Of a stretch of DNA of 64,000 nt, positions 25,301 to 37,150 are shown one piece after another. The notes below the pieces were generated by a model. It was not told where the DNA came from, searched no databases, and saw nothing but the letters and a program-made list of their open reading frames with translations. Source of the DNA: Marsupella aquatica (Eukaryota > Marchantiophyta); assembly GCA_973895155.1 (NCBI GenBank), contig OZ316894.1:19840001-19904000 (forward strand). Reading direction: 5' to 3'. The translations under genes and the position numbers were made by a program. Every line of letters begins with the position of its first letter. Position 1 is the first letter of the stretch.

Positions 25301-25550
25301 ATCAGCAAACACACCCATCTGATTAGCAATGAATCATAGCCACCAAAGACAATTAAAGAAGGTGTGCTCACCCCTACCGGTGCAGTCACCTCTCCTGATG
25401 GGATTGCAAATACATTTGATGGAAGGGCAATGCCCTCAGCATCGATAGCGTTGTCTCTCTCTGGTCCTGGTTGTGCACCCACATCCTCTGCTTGTTCAGA
25501 TGAATCTTGCAATTGCAAGGTTCAAATCAATACCAATCATGTGTTTGTGT
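22376..25550. repeat. unclassified repeat insert between parts R and S (unit 1)
   Basis: Duplicated at about 55601-59880. Contains reiterated CACTCCGTAGAAG motifs (about 23100-23200), two CCCTAAA units (23259-23275), G-rich stretches near 24010 and a tract (about 24400-24560) with repeated AGACTTGATCAAAAA. Open frames such as 25110-25214 minus extended (containing VIPRSVSQEVTIAIHVEE) are kept in both copies, but no known family is recognised. The compact copies at 30.1-31.5 and 62.2-63.7 kb lack this insert. Confidence 0.4.
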
Positions 25551-26300
25551 TTGGAAACTCTCGTGCGAGAAACAAGAATCTTGCAGATGAAATAATGGGG
25601 TTAAGTGATCCTCTGAAGTCATCCAGCTCTTGTTTGTCCCAACTGAATCTCCATCTCAACGACTAAATTCTCAGGAGCAAAGTACTAGATGAGATTGGAA
25701 ATCCAAGTGGGGATGCAAAGACTTGTCGAGCGACAATGTGAAGACCCCTGCAATTGTTATGAAAAAATGATCCGAAACAGAGTGAGTTGCGGGAATTTCA
25801 GTTGAGAGACATATGGAAAAAACACGTTGTTGATGAATTAAGATGAACTATCATTTATTCCCCAGTTCCAATCTGTTCGGATCACTCTGACCTTTGACGT
25901 AGACTGCAACTATTCAAACGAACGTCTGGTCTTCTGGGGGGCCTTGTCAATGATAAACAAATGGAACTTCCAAAGGGTCCCTAGATTGTCTGCAGCTGCT
26001 CGAAATCCTAATGCATAGAGTGCAACATCCCTGGAAACACCAAGTCTCCAACTTACTTTTGTTACAATCCTTCTCCAACACACTGCCCAAATCAACACCA
26101 CCCCACCAAAATACACTCAAAGGTCACCCGATGAACACTGCAAAAGTGAAAACCTGTGCACAACAGAATCAGACTGACAGAAGATTTAAGATTTTCATCA
26201 AAATTCAGTTTTGTGAATTTCAGTTGAAAGAAATTGTAGACGGAGATGAATTATTGTGTATTCCATTGCTCCCATATTGTGGATTATAGCCAACCGCTTA
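25551..26300. repeat. dispersed repeat, part S (unit 1, expanded form)
   Basis: Contains TCCAGCTCTTGTTTGTCCC, GGAGCAAAGTA, ATAAACAAATGGAACTTCC and CAACACCACCCCACC. A close copy lies at 59880-60615 and diverged copies at 31010-31527 and 63140-63720, where S follows R directly. From 26300 to 26858 the sequence matches 60615-61190 and holds no gene that I can see. Confidence 0.5.
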
Positions 26301-26858
26301 GGCAAATTGTCCAGCTGTCATGAACTTCATGAGTATGTAGTGAATTTTCAAAACACGGTGTGACATCTTGACTAAGTGGGTCATCAAAATTGTCAACTAT
26401 TTTGACGGAAATGTCTTACCTTTGAATTTTTGCATATGTGTCCATTTATTTGGAGGACAATTACTTTCCTACACGACTACATCTAAAACACCAAGTTAAC
26501 ATTTTTTGAAGTTAAAAGATTGGTTAAGTAACTTAAAATTTTGAAGTTGAGGGCTCACAAGGATATTTGTCGGTGTGCTTCCCACTTTGAGTAAAGCTTG
26601 TGTGCTAAAAGACCAACGATTTAAAAAGGCAAAGAATTCCAAGCAGACAGTGTTTTTAGGAAAACAGTGAGCATGCATTGGTGTATGAAATATACATCTA
26701 GGTGGAATTGTTTACCCACAATTCTTTTTGCTCTAGCCACAGTGCATATTAAGTCCCCTACCTGACCCATACGTTTATACAATTACAGACGTAACTGGAA
26801 ATTGGGACATTGAATGAGATCATTCTCAGTCCCCACCAGTGTGACCTAAGAGACAGGT

Positions 26859-27720
26859 CGCCGTCCCAAGTGAACGTTTGATGGTTACCCGTTAATCGTG
26901 CCAACGGGGCACTGATTTGGGAGTAACTCTTGATGTAACGACGATAGAAACCTCCACTTCCCAGAAACCTTCTGACTTGAGTTGCACTATTGGGAACTGG
27001 CATCTCTTTAATGATTTTTATCTTATCTGGGTCTACTAACAAGCCTTGTTTACAAACTATGTGTCCTAATATCTTGCCCGATGGTACAAAGAAGGTGCAC
27101 TTATCAGGGTTCAGGCTGATTCCCCCTTCCCTACATCTTAAGAGGCATAATCTGAGATGACCTATATGTTGCTCTTCCTCTCCGTATATGGTGAAGTCAT
27201 CTAGGAAGATTTGCATAAACTGATTCAAATACTCATGAAATAACATCATCATTAATCGTTGGAATGTACTAGGCCCATTGCATAATCCAAAGGGTAATAC
27301 GAGACACTGGAAAGCGCCCCATTCCGTAATGAAAGTGGTCAGCTCCCTTGCTTCTGTGGCTAACCGGACCTGACTGTACCCGCTGTACCCATCTAAAAAT
27401 GAGTAAGCTGACTTTCCTGCTACCACATCCAGAACTGCTTCTAGAAAGGGTACCGGAAAAGGGTCTTTTATGGTCGCTGCGTTTAACTTTCTGAAATCAA
27501 TGCAGACTCTTAACTTCCCATTTTTCTTAGGTACTACGACTATCGGGGATAGCCACGTATAACGCTTAACAGGTTCAATGAATTTGGCATCAAGGAGCCT
27601 TTGGATTTCTTCTTTTACCTTTTCCGCATAGTTGGGGTTCATCCTATATCGTTGTGTCTGCACCGGTACTGATCCTGGTACGAGTCGGATTCGATGTACG
27701 CCAATTGACTCTGGAACTCA
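26859..27720 (-). pseudogene. Ty3/gypsy reverse transcriptase (partial)
   Basis: Retroelement RT, minus strand. Visible motifs in order: YRMNPNYAEKVKEEIQRLL, WLSPIVVVPKKNGKLRVCID, DPFPVPFLEAVLD, FQCLVLPFGLCNGPSTFQR, the catalytic box IFLDDFTIYG and GFYRRYIKSYSQISAPLARL. The frame ends in flanking DNA right after the palm/thumb part, before RNase H. Upstream, an in-frame TGA separates it from the conserved FAWDYTELK segment, so it cannot be translated through as it stands. Non-functional. Confidence 0.85.
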
Positions 27721-29075
27721 CTTTAACTCCGTGTAATCCCAGGCAAAAACATCTCGGAATTCGGCGAGTAGGGTAACAAGTTCCTCTTTGAGCTCGGGGG
27801 AAGGTGTTTCCCTATCTTTACTTCTCGTGGTCGTTCAGTGTCACTCAAATCGACCTTCTGAATGTGCTCCTCTTTGGTGGCACTCCATCCCACCACCTTC
27901 TCTGCTAGATCCTGCAAGGTGGTCTGTGCTTCTTCCTCCTTTAATGAGCACTCCTGAATGCCTTGCGGGTCTATGTGTTTAAACAGATCGTTTCGTAGAT
28001 CATGATCCATTTTTTCTTTGGTCATTCCTTGCATCTCGTCGAGCTTGACTATTTCCATATCTGAAATTGGGACTAAGTCTGGACGGCATTTTAAATAGGT
28101 CTCTTCTTCATCCTCATTCAACCCCTCTGCCCAGTTCAAGGTACAGACTCTGGCCATAGGTGGTACCCCGTCCTCGATAGCCTTGGTTCTGATCTTGAAA
28201 GTCTCTCCTCTGTGTTCTATTTTTATATAATCCTTCTCTTCCCCCCAATGTTGTTTTACTTTGGCCTGTCTTAGCCAAGGTCGTCCTAACAACATGGGTT
28301 GTCCTCGGGTGGAATCTGCTTCTCTCAAAACTACCACTCCTAAATTGTACTTGATGCCTGAAATCAGCATTGGTAAGTCTGGCACGTACCCCAGTGGGTG
28401 ACAGCTGCTTTGATCGGCCATAAATTATTAAATTAAAAGGGGCTGGTAAGAGTTTGACTCTGCCTAGCACTCTGTAGGTCTGCTCACTCATGAGGTTTAC
28501 GGCTGACCCTCCATCCAGCAACACGTTCTTTAGTTTGATGCCCCTTACGCTGATCTGTACTACGGCTCCTTTGTCGATTAGGGGAATCTTCCCAGCTTGG
28601 TATAGTGGTACTCCGGGTAATGTGGTAGGACTAATTCTGCCCCCCAACCATCTCATTACTGCTTCCTTGCACTGTGGTGCTAACTGGAACAGTTCCTCGA
28701 CAGTGATGTCGACTCTGGTCTTCGCGATGAGTTGTACTAGCTTATCCACTATTCGCTGGTTCGCTTCGGCAGGGTTATTCGGTGGTTCTTCGTCTCGTGG
28801 AAGTTGTCCCGTTTCTTGATTGAATCCCCCCATCGTCACTCCCTCCTCTAGAATTTCCGTATCTGTCTCTGCGTAAGGTTCTGAACGCATTAATCGTTCA
28901 GGTTGTGGCAAAGTCTCGTTCCGCTGTTTGTGGCAAATTTCATCCGCCATTTCTCGGGTGGTTGCATCCATTTGGCTCCAATCGAATCCCCCCTCCGTCT
29001 CCGGGGAATTGGTTTGGGTTGAGTTCTCTGGCTGCCCTTGAGATCTTGTCACCACGTATGACCTAAGAGACAGGT
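26859..29075 (-). mobile_element. truncated Ty3/gypsy gag-pol insertion without LTRs
   Basis: The minus strand encodes protease and reverse transcriptase of a Ty3/gypsy element. RNase H, integrase and both LTRs are missing. The 17-bp sequence TGACCTAAGAGACAGGT stands at both borders (26842-26858 and 29059-29075), while unit 2 has it once at 61174-61190 with matching sequence on either side. The piece is thus a clean insertion relative to unit 2. A 17-bp duplication is long for LTR integration (usually 4-6 bp). No poly(A) tail is seen. Confidence 0.88.
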
Positions 29076-29088
29076 ATTTTTTCGTCAT
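27721..29088 (-). pseudogene. Ty3/gypsy gag C-terminus and aspartic protease (frameshifted)
   Basis: The frame 29088-28114 begins in flanking DNA and contains VVTRSQGQ. It leads to a retropepsin-like domain with LLDGGSAVNLMSEQTYRVLG, where the DGG stands at the usual D-S/T-G position. A frameshift near 28430 moves the reading to the frame 28421-27723 (MADQSSCHPLGYVPDLP, GQPMLLGRPWLRQA), which is typical of the protease-RT linker. A second shift in a C-run near 27800 and a TGA near 27722 precede RT. Clearly inactive. Confidence 0.8.
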
Positions 29089-29291
29089 TCAAGCTGTATC
29101 GGACAAATCACTATAAAGAGCCTCATGTATGCTAGGTGTGTACTAAAATAAGGTCTGTGACTACTTTCATCAATCCCATTACATCAACACATATGAATCA
29201 TGAGCAAATGGTTTTTGTCATATAATTGCATGACCAGATTTTTCGGTCAAGCATTGAGGGATAGGCAACGTCGGGCACTGGTATGTCATCC

Positions 29292-30078
29292 AATGTGAAA
29301 TTCTTATCATTCTCCTGGCTCCAATTTGACATTGTTGTAGGTATGACGAGCGGGAGAGGGATCTCCTGGACTTCAGCATCTACCTAGACATCAGTAACGA
29401 TGTCAAGTTTGCATGGAAGATTCAGGTAGTTCTCTCTATTTCTGTCCGTGCTGTTTATGTGGATTCTCTACGCGCCGTAATTTTCTAGTAAAGAGGACTC
29501 TGCGTTGGTTCGGTCCACTGGACCATTGTTTGTGCTCGTATTAGAAGGCGAATTTCTGGCAGCATGTTTTCTCAGTGTCGTGGCAGCCCTTGTCCGAGAA
29601 GTCGTATCCTGATTCCCTTGGATGTTAGATTTCCTGTCGCTACTGTATGATGTAGGCGTAAGTAGTTCACTTCTATCAGTATTGTGAATAGTGGTGTGTG
29701 TCTGTTGTGTAATTGACAGCGGGACATGGCTGAGCGAGGACACAGCTTGGAGAGCATTGCTGCTCGCAAGCCAGACTTTGATGCTTTTTTAGTAATCTCT
29801 TCCTCGACCACTTTCTGATAAACTCTGTTCCCAACCACTTCACAGGCACTCAATGGTTTCCCTGGTCATAAGGATGTGCTCATCTGCTGACCTTTAAAAC
29901 AACTTCTGCTCGCAGATCCCCAGAAGCAGCACGCTAATATTGTGGAGAGTCATTTGATTGGACGAGCTAATTTATGTGGAGAGTCATTTGAGTAACATTT
30001 TGACTAAGTTCTACGGAGAGATCACCCAACAGATGTTGAAACACGCTGACTTCCCCGGTAGCAAGAACAACGGAACAG
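29292..30078 (+). pseudogene. PRK pseudogene 1 (exons 2-5 remnant)
   Basis: Starts with the last about 45 bases of PRK intron 1, then exon 2 (29340-29426), intron 2, exon 3 with an internal deletion (about 29721-29793), intron 3 and the start of exon 4 (DPQKQHANIV). Exon 4 then breaks and continues within exon 5 at VESHL, with a small local duplication of GTGGAGAGTCATTTGA, and ends at GGAACAG (30078) where the dispersed repeat begins. Exon 1, most of exon 4 and the C-terminus are absent. It cannot encode PRK. Confidence 0.88.
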
Positions 30079-31527
30079 GTATCCAAAATTGTTTAGGATA
30101 TTGCCTTCGGTTCTCAGTCCTGTTTATTTCAAGTAAATTGTTCATCAGAAAGTAAACTGCTTTTGGTTGCACGACTGTCTGCCTTTTGATTCTCAACATG
30201 TTCTGGAGGTTCATTCCGTAGTAGTCCTTTTACTCTTACATGAGTGGGGTTCAAACGCACAAGCTTGCCCACCAGGGTTGAGATACAAAATTGTAATGAA
30301 TGTGTTTGATGTGAACCAATTTCCAGTAGCACTAAAAATTGCCCACATTTGTTTCTGTTACCGAAATATCAGGATCTACGTATCAAGTTCAAACAGAAAA
30401 TGAGAGTTGCAAAAACAGAAGCCACCTTCGCTTCACACTTTGATCAATTGCACTGAAACTACTGGTTTGCAAACCTAAACACTATCACACAATGACTACT
30501 CGACAACCTTGGACGACTTTCTTCAGAACGCACATCGTGAAACGCCTTTTCAAAGAAAATAAAATACCCAAAAATTCAGATTTGCTACAAGGATTCTCAT
30601 TTGCAAACACAAAGTACTGTAGTTTGCCAGTCTTCCTGAAACACTCAAAATGCTCGTTTTCAACCCATCATATCACTCAATTACTCCGTCATGTTCCTAA
30701 TCTAGAATTTAGTACTGCGATTAATAATTTCAGCAACTCTTGCCTGGCGTGTTCCTAATCTAGAAATTAGTACTGCGATTAATAATTTCAGCAACTCTTA
30801 CCTGGAGGAAAATTGAAGTTCAAATGAGGAAAAAGCAAATGACATAGATCGGTGATACCTCAAAACTGATATCCCAAATGGCTTCCAATGAGATCCAGAC
30901 CTCGTAATATTCGAAGTGCCCAAACGCAACTCATAACATCAATCCCACTTGGAGACGGATTTGGAAGTTTGGAAACTGGAATGCCAGAAACAGAAAGCTT
31001 TACGCCACCAATCGCGCCACATGAAACAATGGGATTAAGTGCTTCTCTAAAGTCGTCTAGCTCTTGTTTGCCCCAACTGGATCTACATGAATGACTCAAT
31101 TTTCTGGAGCAAAGTAATAGATGGGATTGGAAATTCAAGTGGGGTTGCAAAGACGGGTGGGAGTGAAAATGCAAAGACCCCTGCAAATGTCATGAAAAAT
31201 AGATCCAAAACAAAGTGAGTTTCAGGAATTTCAGTTGAGAGACGGAAAAAATAAGTTGTTGAGGGAGATGAACTATGATTTATTGCCCCGTGCCAATCTA
31301 TTCGGATCACTCAGGACAGAGAATTCAACTATTCAAACGGACGTCTAGCCTTCTGGATGATAAACAAATGGAAGTTCCAAAGGGTGCCCCGGATTGTCTC
31401 AAGCTACTCCAACATCTGATGCATACAGTGCACCATCCCCGCAAACATGCAATCCCAATTTACTTTCGTTAAGACCTCTCTCCAACTCATCGCCCAAATC
31501 AACTACCACCCCACCAAAACACACTGA
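30079..31527. repeat. compact R+S dispersed repeat (end of unit 1)
   Basis: Part R (about 30087-30800) is followed directly by part S (about 31010-31527) without the 3-kb insert seen at 22.4-25.5 kb. Contains a 58-bp tandem duplication (GTTCCTAATCTAGAA at 30693 and 30751). Near-identical to 62187-63650. The open frame 30492-30758 is kept in both copies but resembles no family I know. The right edge at 31527 is the junction with unit 2. Confidence 0.6.
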
Positions 31528-32705
31528 GCCTTCTTGTAGGTATGAAGAGCGGGTGAGGGATCTATGTAGACATCAGTGACGATGCAAATTTGGATGGAAG
31601 ATTTAGGTAACTCTCTTTGTTGTGTACAGTCAGGGCGTGTCATTGAAGCACTGCCAAAGTCAATGTATTATGGCTTAATTAATTAAAAATGACAACTTGT
31701 CTCTAGGGACATCCACTTTTTCGACTTCAGTGATCCTTAGGGGGCACTTCCTCAGCCTTAACACACGCCCTAAATTGGACCACTGTCCGCGCTCAAAAGC
31801 ATATTGGGATGCAGCAATGGCACTTTTGTCCGCAAAGTCCTATGCGGAGTCCCTGAGGTGGTACATGTGACTGTCGCTAATGTAATGAAGGCATGCTGGT
31901 GATTCATTGGTAACTTCTTCCTCTACCACTTGTCTGAGAAACTCTGTTCCCAACCTCTTCACAAACACCCGATTGTTTCTCAGATCATAATAATACGCTC
32001 ATCCGCTGACCTTCATGCACATTTTGCTCGCAGATCCCCAGAAGCAGCACGATGATATTGTAATAGTGTTGCCAACCCAGCTTATTCCTGATGACAACGA
32101 GGGCAAGATCTTGAGGGTCAGAATGATCATGAAGGAGGGTGTGTCCGACTTTGAGCCGGTCCATCTGTCCGATGAAGGCTCCACCATTTCCTGGATCCCT
32201 GGCGGCAGGAAGCTGACCTGCTCATAGCCGGGTTCACGTTTACCTACGAACCCGACACCTACTAGGGACATGAGGTACAATTGATGGGTCGAGTTTTTGC
32301 AAATTGAAGTGTTGGGGCCTCCCTGGTCTCAGTGCTTTCTGCTGTCTTCTTGATGAATGGCCATTATTTAAGTATTTGTATTCAGTCTTTGCATTAGTTA
32401 TTGATGCCGAATGCCTTCAATTTGTACAGGTTTCAGTTCCGTAAGAGACGGTCAATTCGACAAACTGGACGAGCTTGTTTGTGTGGAGAGTCATTTGGAG
32501 AGTTATTTGAGCAACATTTCGACCAAGTTCTACGGAGAGATCAGCCAGCAGATGTTGAAGCACGCTGACTTCCCCGGTAGCAACAACGGAACAGGATTGT
32601 TCAAACCATCGTAGGTCTCAAATTAGGGAGGTTTTCAATAGAATTGTGGCAAGCGAAGCGGCAAAGTTGGAATCAGCCAAAGTTGAAGTGATTGTAAATT
32701 CGTAA
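31528..32705 (+). pseudogene. PRK pseudogene 2 (exons 2, 4, 5)
   Basis: Exon 2 is present at about 31540-31604 but has lost its middle. Exon 3 is gone except for its last bases near 31905. Exon 4 runs at 32035-32276 and reads DPQKQHDDIVIVLPTQLIPD onward, then meets TAG where the intact genes have a Tyr codon (KLTCS then stop). Exon 5 (about 32431-32690) carries an in-frame duplicated segment (VESHLESYL) and frameshifts. Intron positions are kept, so this arose by DNA duplication, not retroposition. It sits where PRK-B sits in unit 1. Confidence 0.9.
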
Positions 32706-33915
32706 CTAGTGTAACTACACTGCTAGTAATGTACCATAAGAGTTTTGCTCATTCACGAACTACCGACTTTCTTTGGCTCAGTAGCAAGCCTAATTGTATA
32801 GCTTATGTCAACCCGGCGTACATAATTATGCGCTTCCTTTGTGATTCAAAATTGAAATTTAAAAATCGAATTATTTGGACATTCCAGTTGTTGTCTTGAC
32901 ACAGATCCAGCAAAGCCTGTTACATGTTATGAAGACTAAGTGGGGATTGCAACTCAATATTTGCTACTGGCGATTGGTTTTTTCTAGGAATTTTAGTGGG
33001 ATGTTCTGAGCTGGGAATGGGTGGCTAGCTGTGTTATTTTCCTGATTGATTGGTATCTCTTGGTGCGGCACCCTGTATGGGACCTGTGCATATATGGGAT
33101 GTGCAGAATTGCTCTCAGGTTGCGTGTAAATTGTGTTGTGAGGGGCATGTGGCTGAAATTGGTCGTCACAGTTCGAGACTTGAACTTGCTGCCCGGACGC
33201 TGAGATTTCGCTTTGTGATTGACACTACTCAATTAACAAGGACGCGGCATACGAAAATGAACTCACCAACAAACTGTCTACAGGCGTGAAGACCAACCTC
33301 GATCATGAATTTGACGTTTCCTTCGTACATAACCTCTACGCAAACAAAAGATACCCCTAAAACTTTCCAACAATGATTACCGTTGAGCAATAAAGTTATA
33401 TGGTCATCCACACCTCGAAATAATTTGACCAACATGAATAATCCAGGGTCCACAGTGGCTTGAATGGCCATTTTATTGGCATTGAATATGTGACTGCATC
33501 ATCACCAATTCAGTTACTCTCCCTTGCGATTGTTCACATCACAACAGAATAGGAAGATGGATCTCAATACTTCGCAAAGCTTGAGAAGTTAGAGTGACTT
33601 CGATAAACAGAAGCTATATTGACTGGCTGAATTGAGGCATTAGTTTTTGTTCAATTTACACTTTCCCGCAAGGGACCGGAACTTCTGAGACAATCAGTAC
33701 GGTATGGACTAACAACAGTTCAAAGGTCCAGTTTAAAGGTCTTGCTCTGGGACAACACAAACAAACAAGTACGAACCAGGCAACCTCGTAATGTAATTTT
33801 TGGAATAAACTGAAACCAACAGTATGTTTTTCTGGGATATTTCTACTTAGTGTAAAGTATGTATCTAGTGTTAGGAAGTATGGCCCAGTCTTTCCGCCAT
33901 TTCGTTTGCTGAAAT
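32706..33915. repeat. PRK 3' flank, third copy
   Basis: Homologous to 2587-1236 read on the minus strand: shared GCAAGCC..AATTGTATA, CAACTCAATATTTGCTACTGG, GGATGTGCAGAATTGC and AACAAACTGTC, with many substitutions. PRK-B keeps only the first part. No gene supported; open frames at 32993-33289 are not kept in the other copies. Confidence 0.6.
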
Positions 33916-35288
33916 ATATGATCCAGGAAAATTCTTTGATGCTCGTTAAGAATCGCAGAATTGCGTGTTGCATTGCCTAAATTTAGCCGTTGCTAACAGT
34001 TAATGTTCAAGGGGGACCGAGATCCAACTCCAGGTACATAACTTTTTCAACTAGAGTCTATCTCAAGGTCTGGTCACGACAAACAAGGTACCAGTTCCGT
34101 CAGCACGCAAAGGTAAATTGATTGATGAATGTGCTCTTCTAGACATTCTATAGCCGAGAGATTAAAATCAGGCGGGTAGACTTGACAGCTAGCCTAAGAA
34201 CTTAGAAGTACATAGTCCACCTTCTCTAGAAGTAGAACATTGTTGCTATAATTGCTTAACTGGCTTGTCACGAGATGCAGGTTGGGCTTGATTACGAGCG
34301 ATGTAGTCTCTTGGCTATGTCCGCCCTCTCTGTGACTTTTCGCTGTTGTTGTAGCTCATAAGGGAGTAGCTGCTTTTTGTCCAGTTGCTCTCCAGATATT
34401 GCTGACCGAATGAACAGATGCTATTGGGGATTTTTTAATCGTTCCAGTACGAGGTGCGGATAAGATTTTGGACTGGCAATTCTGTCTTTGTTCTGGAAAT
34501 TTTTGAACCATGTCATGAAAATCTTGGGTTTCGGATAGTACACGGTAGAAATCTTCAAAGAATTAGCTGAAAGGAATGCTCGCATTCTGTGAATTCGCAT
34601 GTAAATGACTCGTCCCGTGATGCCAGTGCCTCTTGTTTCTGTTTTGCCTCTTCTATGGTTGAAGACTGCAAGACTGAAAGGTGTCGAAATACAATTAAAG
34701 ATGTTCAAATACTTGATTGAAACTAATAAAAAACACTGGAAGGAATGAAGCCGAAGCCCAGATGGACACAGACGTTTGACATGACGCCAGGTTGAACTGA
34801 CAAAACCATCTCAGACATATTGAGAACATGAAATTAACTCTCGCACACTTACACCTGAGAACAGTGCCATTTAACAAACAAACCTGAAATTTTACACATG
34901 AAGACATTTGAGTCTCTAACGTAACAGCGAGCGCCATACTGCTGATGATGTCCGGGGCACGGGTGCTTTGTGCCGTAAATAACTATTTTTTTTTGTTTGG
35001 TTTTTTTTTGGTTGTGCCATAAGTAACTTTAAAACTCATTCTATATAAGCTCTTGCATTGCACATGAATTCCAGACAATTCGATATTACAACTCAGGCGT
35101 ACAGACATCTTTGAGGCGTACCGACATCTTTGACAACATCCTTGAAGGTCTGACCTACATCTATAGTCTTAAGAGTCCAAGCTTTTCAGTCGGAGACAAG
35201 TATCTCTCATGGCTCAAGCTGGCTGTCCATCACACAACTAATGCAAAAGTCGCGCCATTGAAATATCTATCCAACACAATCTCCACAG
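33916..35288. other. intergenic, unit 2
   Basis: 33916-34340 has no match that I can find elsewhere in the window. 34340-35288 matches 11440-12113, with an extra low-complexity T-rich stretch near 34990. No gene seen. Confidence 0.45.
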
Positions 35289-36299
35289 TTACAGGGTGTA
35301 GCCCAAGTATTCTACGCGGGTTACTCCCAGGTAGCCATCTGAATCATCCCTTAACGATTCGATTGATAGAGCCCATTCTGCATCTGCGCGAGCTCCTTCC
35401 GTGTCATTTAACAAGAATTTGACATAACCACGGTGCTTCAGCATTTCATAGTGTCTTTAGGTTTAAAGCTTCGTCCAAATCTGCCAGGGCACCCCTTAGA
35501 TCTCCCATTATGTGCTTCAAGACGCCCCTCTCCTGCAAGACAAACGCCCTGTCGGCATCCGTCAAGTTGAATGCCTCGTTGGCATCGTCCAGTGCCCCTT
35601 GAAAGTCTCCAAGTTCTGCCTTGACAAAAATTCTCCTACTGCCATCACAAATAGCACACTGAGTATGCTGCAAATAGATCACACGAGTTGGATCTAAACC
35701 AGTTCCCCTATTCTTTGCAACTTTGGCTACCGCCACATTTCCGCCACATTTCAAGAATAGCTATGTTATTGATCCAATGCAGTGCGAAATGCGACTAGGA
35801 GTGGATGTCTCCAAATGTACCGTACATTTGTTGCATTTCTTTTGATAGATCCTTCCTATCTGGCTAGAAAGTTGGAATTTTCCTGTGCCTTGGAATGTAT
35901 TATGGAACCTCCAGAGATTCTAGTAGGTGACGAACTGGTAAGCGACCAACATCAAAACTCAAATGAGGACAAATGAATAGAGAAATATCTGGAATCCTGT
36001 CATCATCATCACAGATTAGTTCCTATCCGACTGAGCTTCTCAATCCAGCTACTAAACCGGCACCTATGACAGGACAGTGTCTTACGGTATAGATATTTAG
36101 CTTTTCTCAAGGACGTCAAATTGAATCTTGGCGTTTGTACATCCCTTGCCCTTAGCTTTACTAGTCCCTACAGACTTATTTTCTTTTGACACTGTCCATT
36201 TAGTTCGATGAACAACTTCTTTGGTTCGTTTTGAATATGGATGTTTCTCTGGTATGCAACTCCAATTTTTATAGGCAAGTTTTTCATTCATTACAATGG

Positions 36300-36795
36300 C
36301 CTTATATCCAATTGATCAACTTGGATTTCATTTTAGTCTACTAAAGTACTCCTTTTTTATAAGGTAAGTTTTTTAATTCTTTATAATGATTTTATATCCA
36401 ATTGACCATTTTAGATTTCATTTTAGTTTCCAAAAGTCTTGTAGCTCTGACCTCAAAGAATACAAAAATGTAACTTAAAAAAAACCAAGCTTGTTTTGAT
36501 GTACAAAAAATAGATCAAAACAAAATTATATAGGTTTTTTTTAATAAAAGGGTTTACGCCAAACAAGCTAGCTTTTTAGAATTTTTATTAAAAATTTTAA
36601 TTTTTTTTAATAAAAATTATAACATGTATAGGAATATATTTTAATTTCATATGAAAAAAAGAAGAAAACCAAATTTTTTATGACTTGAAAATTTTTAAAA
36701 GTGGAAAATTTAAGTTTTTTCAAATTTTAATTATTTTGTATAGTCAATTTTTTAATCCATATAAAAATGTAAACCCGTTCTTTGTAGAGCCTTGT
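36300..36795. repeat. AT-rich low-complexity block with 90-bp repeat
   Basis: Lies inside intron 3 of NB-ARC copy 2 and is absent from copy 1. TTATATCCAATTGA recurs at 36302 and 36392, each followed by GATTTCATTTTAG, giving two 90-bp units. The rest is long A and T runs. Confidence 0.6.
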
Positions 36796-37150
36796 CTATT
36801 ATATAAAAATTGCATACCGGGGAGCTTTATATTTACACAATAAAGAGTTGTGGCGGATAAATAGAAGTGATAAATTCACATACCTTAATGTATAGGCATC
36901 AAGTTGTCTCGACAGCAAGCCTACTCGCTTAGCTATGGTCGGGTCTATCTTAAACAATGCTTGCGCTGCTGCATATAGAATATCCGGATGCACGTCATCT
37001 CCCACCAAGCTTGTAAGCCCTTCCAATAGACCTTCCGTTCTTCTGAGGATCACTTTTGCCTCTGAAGATCGAGCTAGATTTAATGCCATTCTTGCTGCCT
37101 CCCTTTCCAAATCAAGGTTGTCACTTTTTGACAAACAATTCACCAGACCA

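Larger units (their letters stand above)
9922..31527. repeat. large tandem duplication, unit 1
   Basis: From PRK exon 2 onward this interval has the same order of parts as 31528-63650: PRK 3' exons and flank, TPR/ARM/NB-ARC gene (minus), its upstream region, a conserved non-coding block, a dispersed repeat with insert, a PRK remnant and a compact repeat. Private to unit 1 are the segment 19158-20484 and the gypsy insertion 26859-29075. Missing from unit 1 are the LINE, the copia element and a 1.2-kb tandem-repeat block. Confidence 0.75.

Noticed and set aside
25282-25666. Open frames conserved at 25.3-25.7 and 59.6-60.0 kb as a gene
   Set aside because: Conservation is explained by recent duplication; no family, start context or splice structure supports coding.
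29292-30078. Processed (retroposed) PRK copy
   Set aside because: Intron 2 and 3 sequences are present, so it came from genomic DNA.
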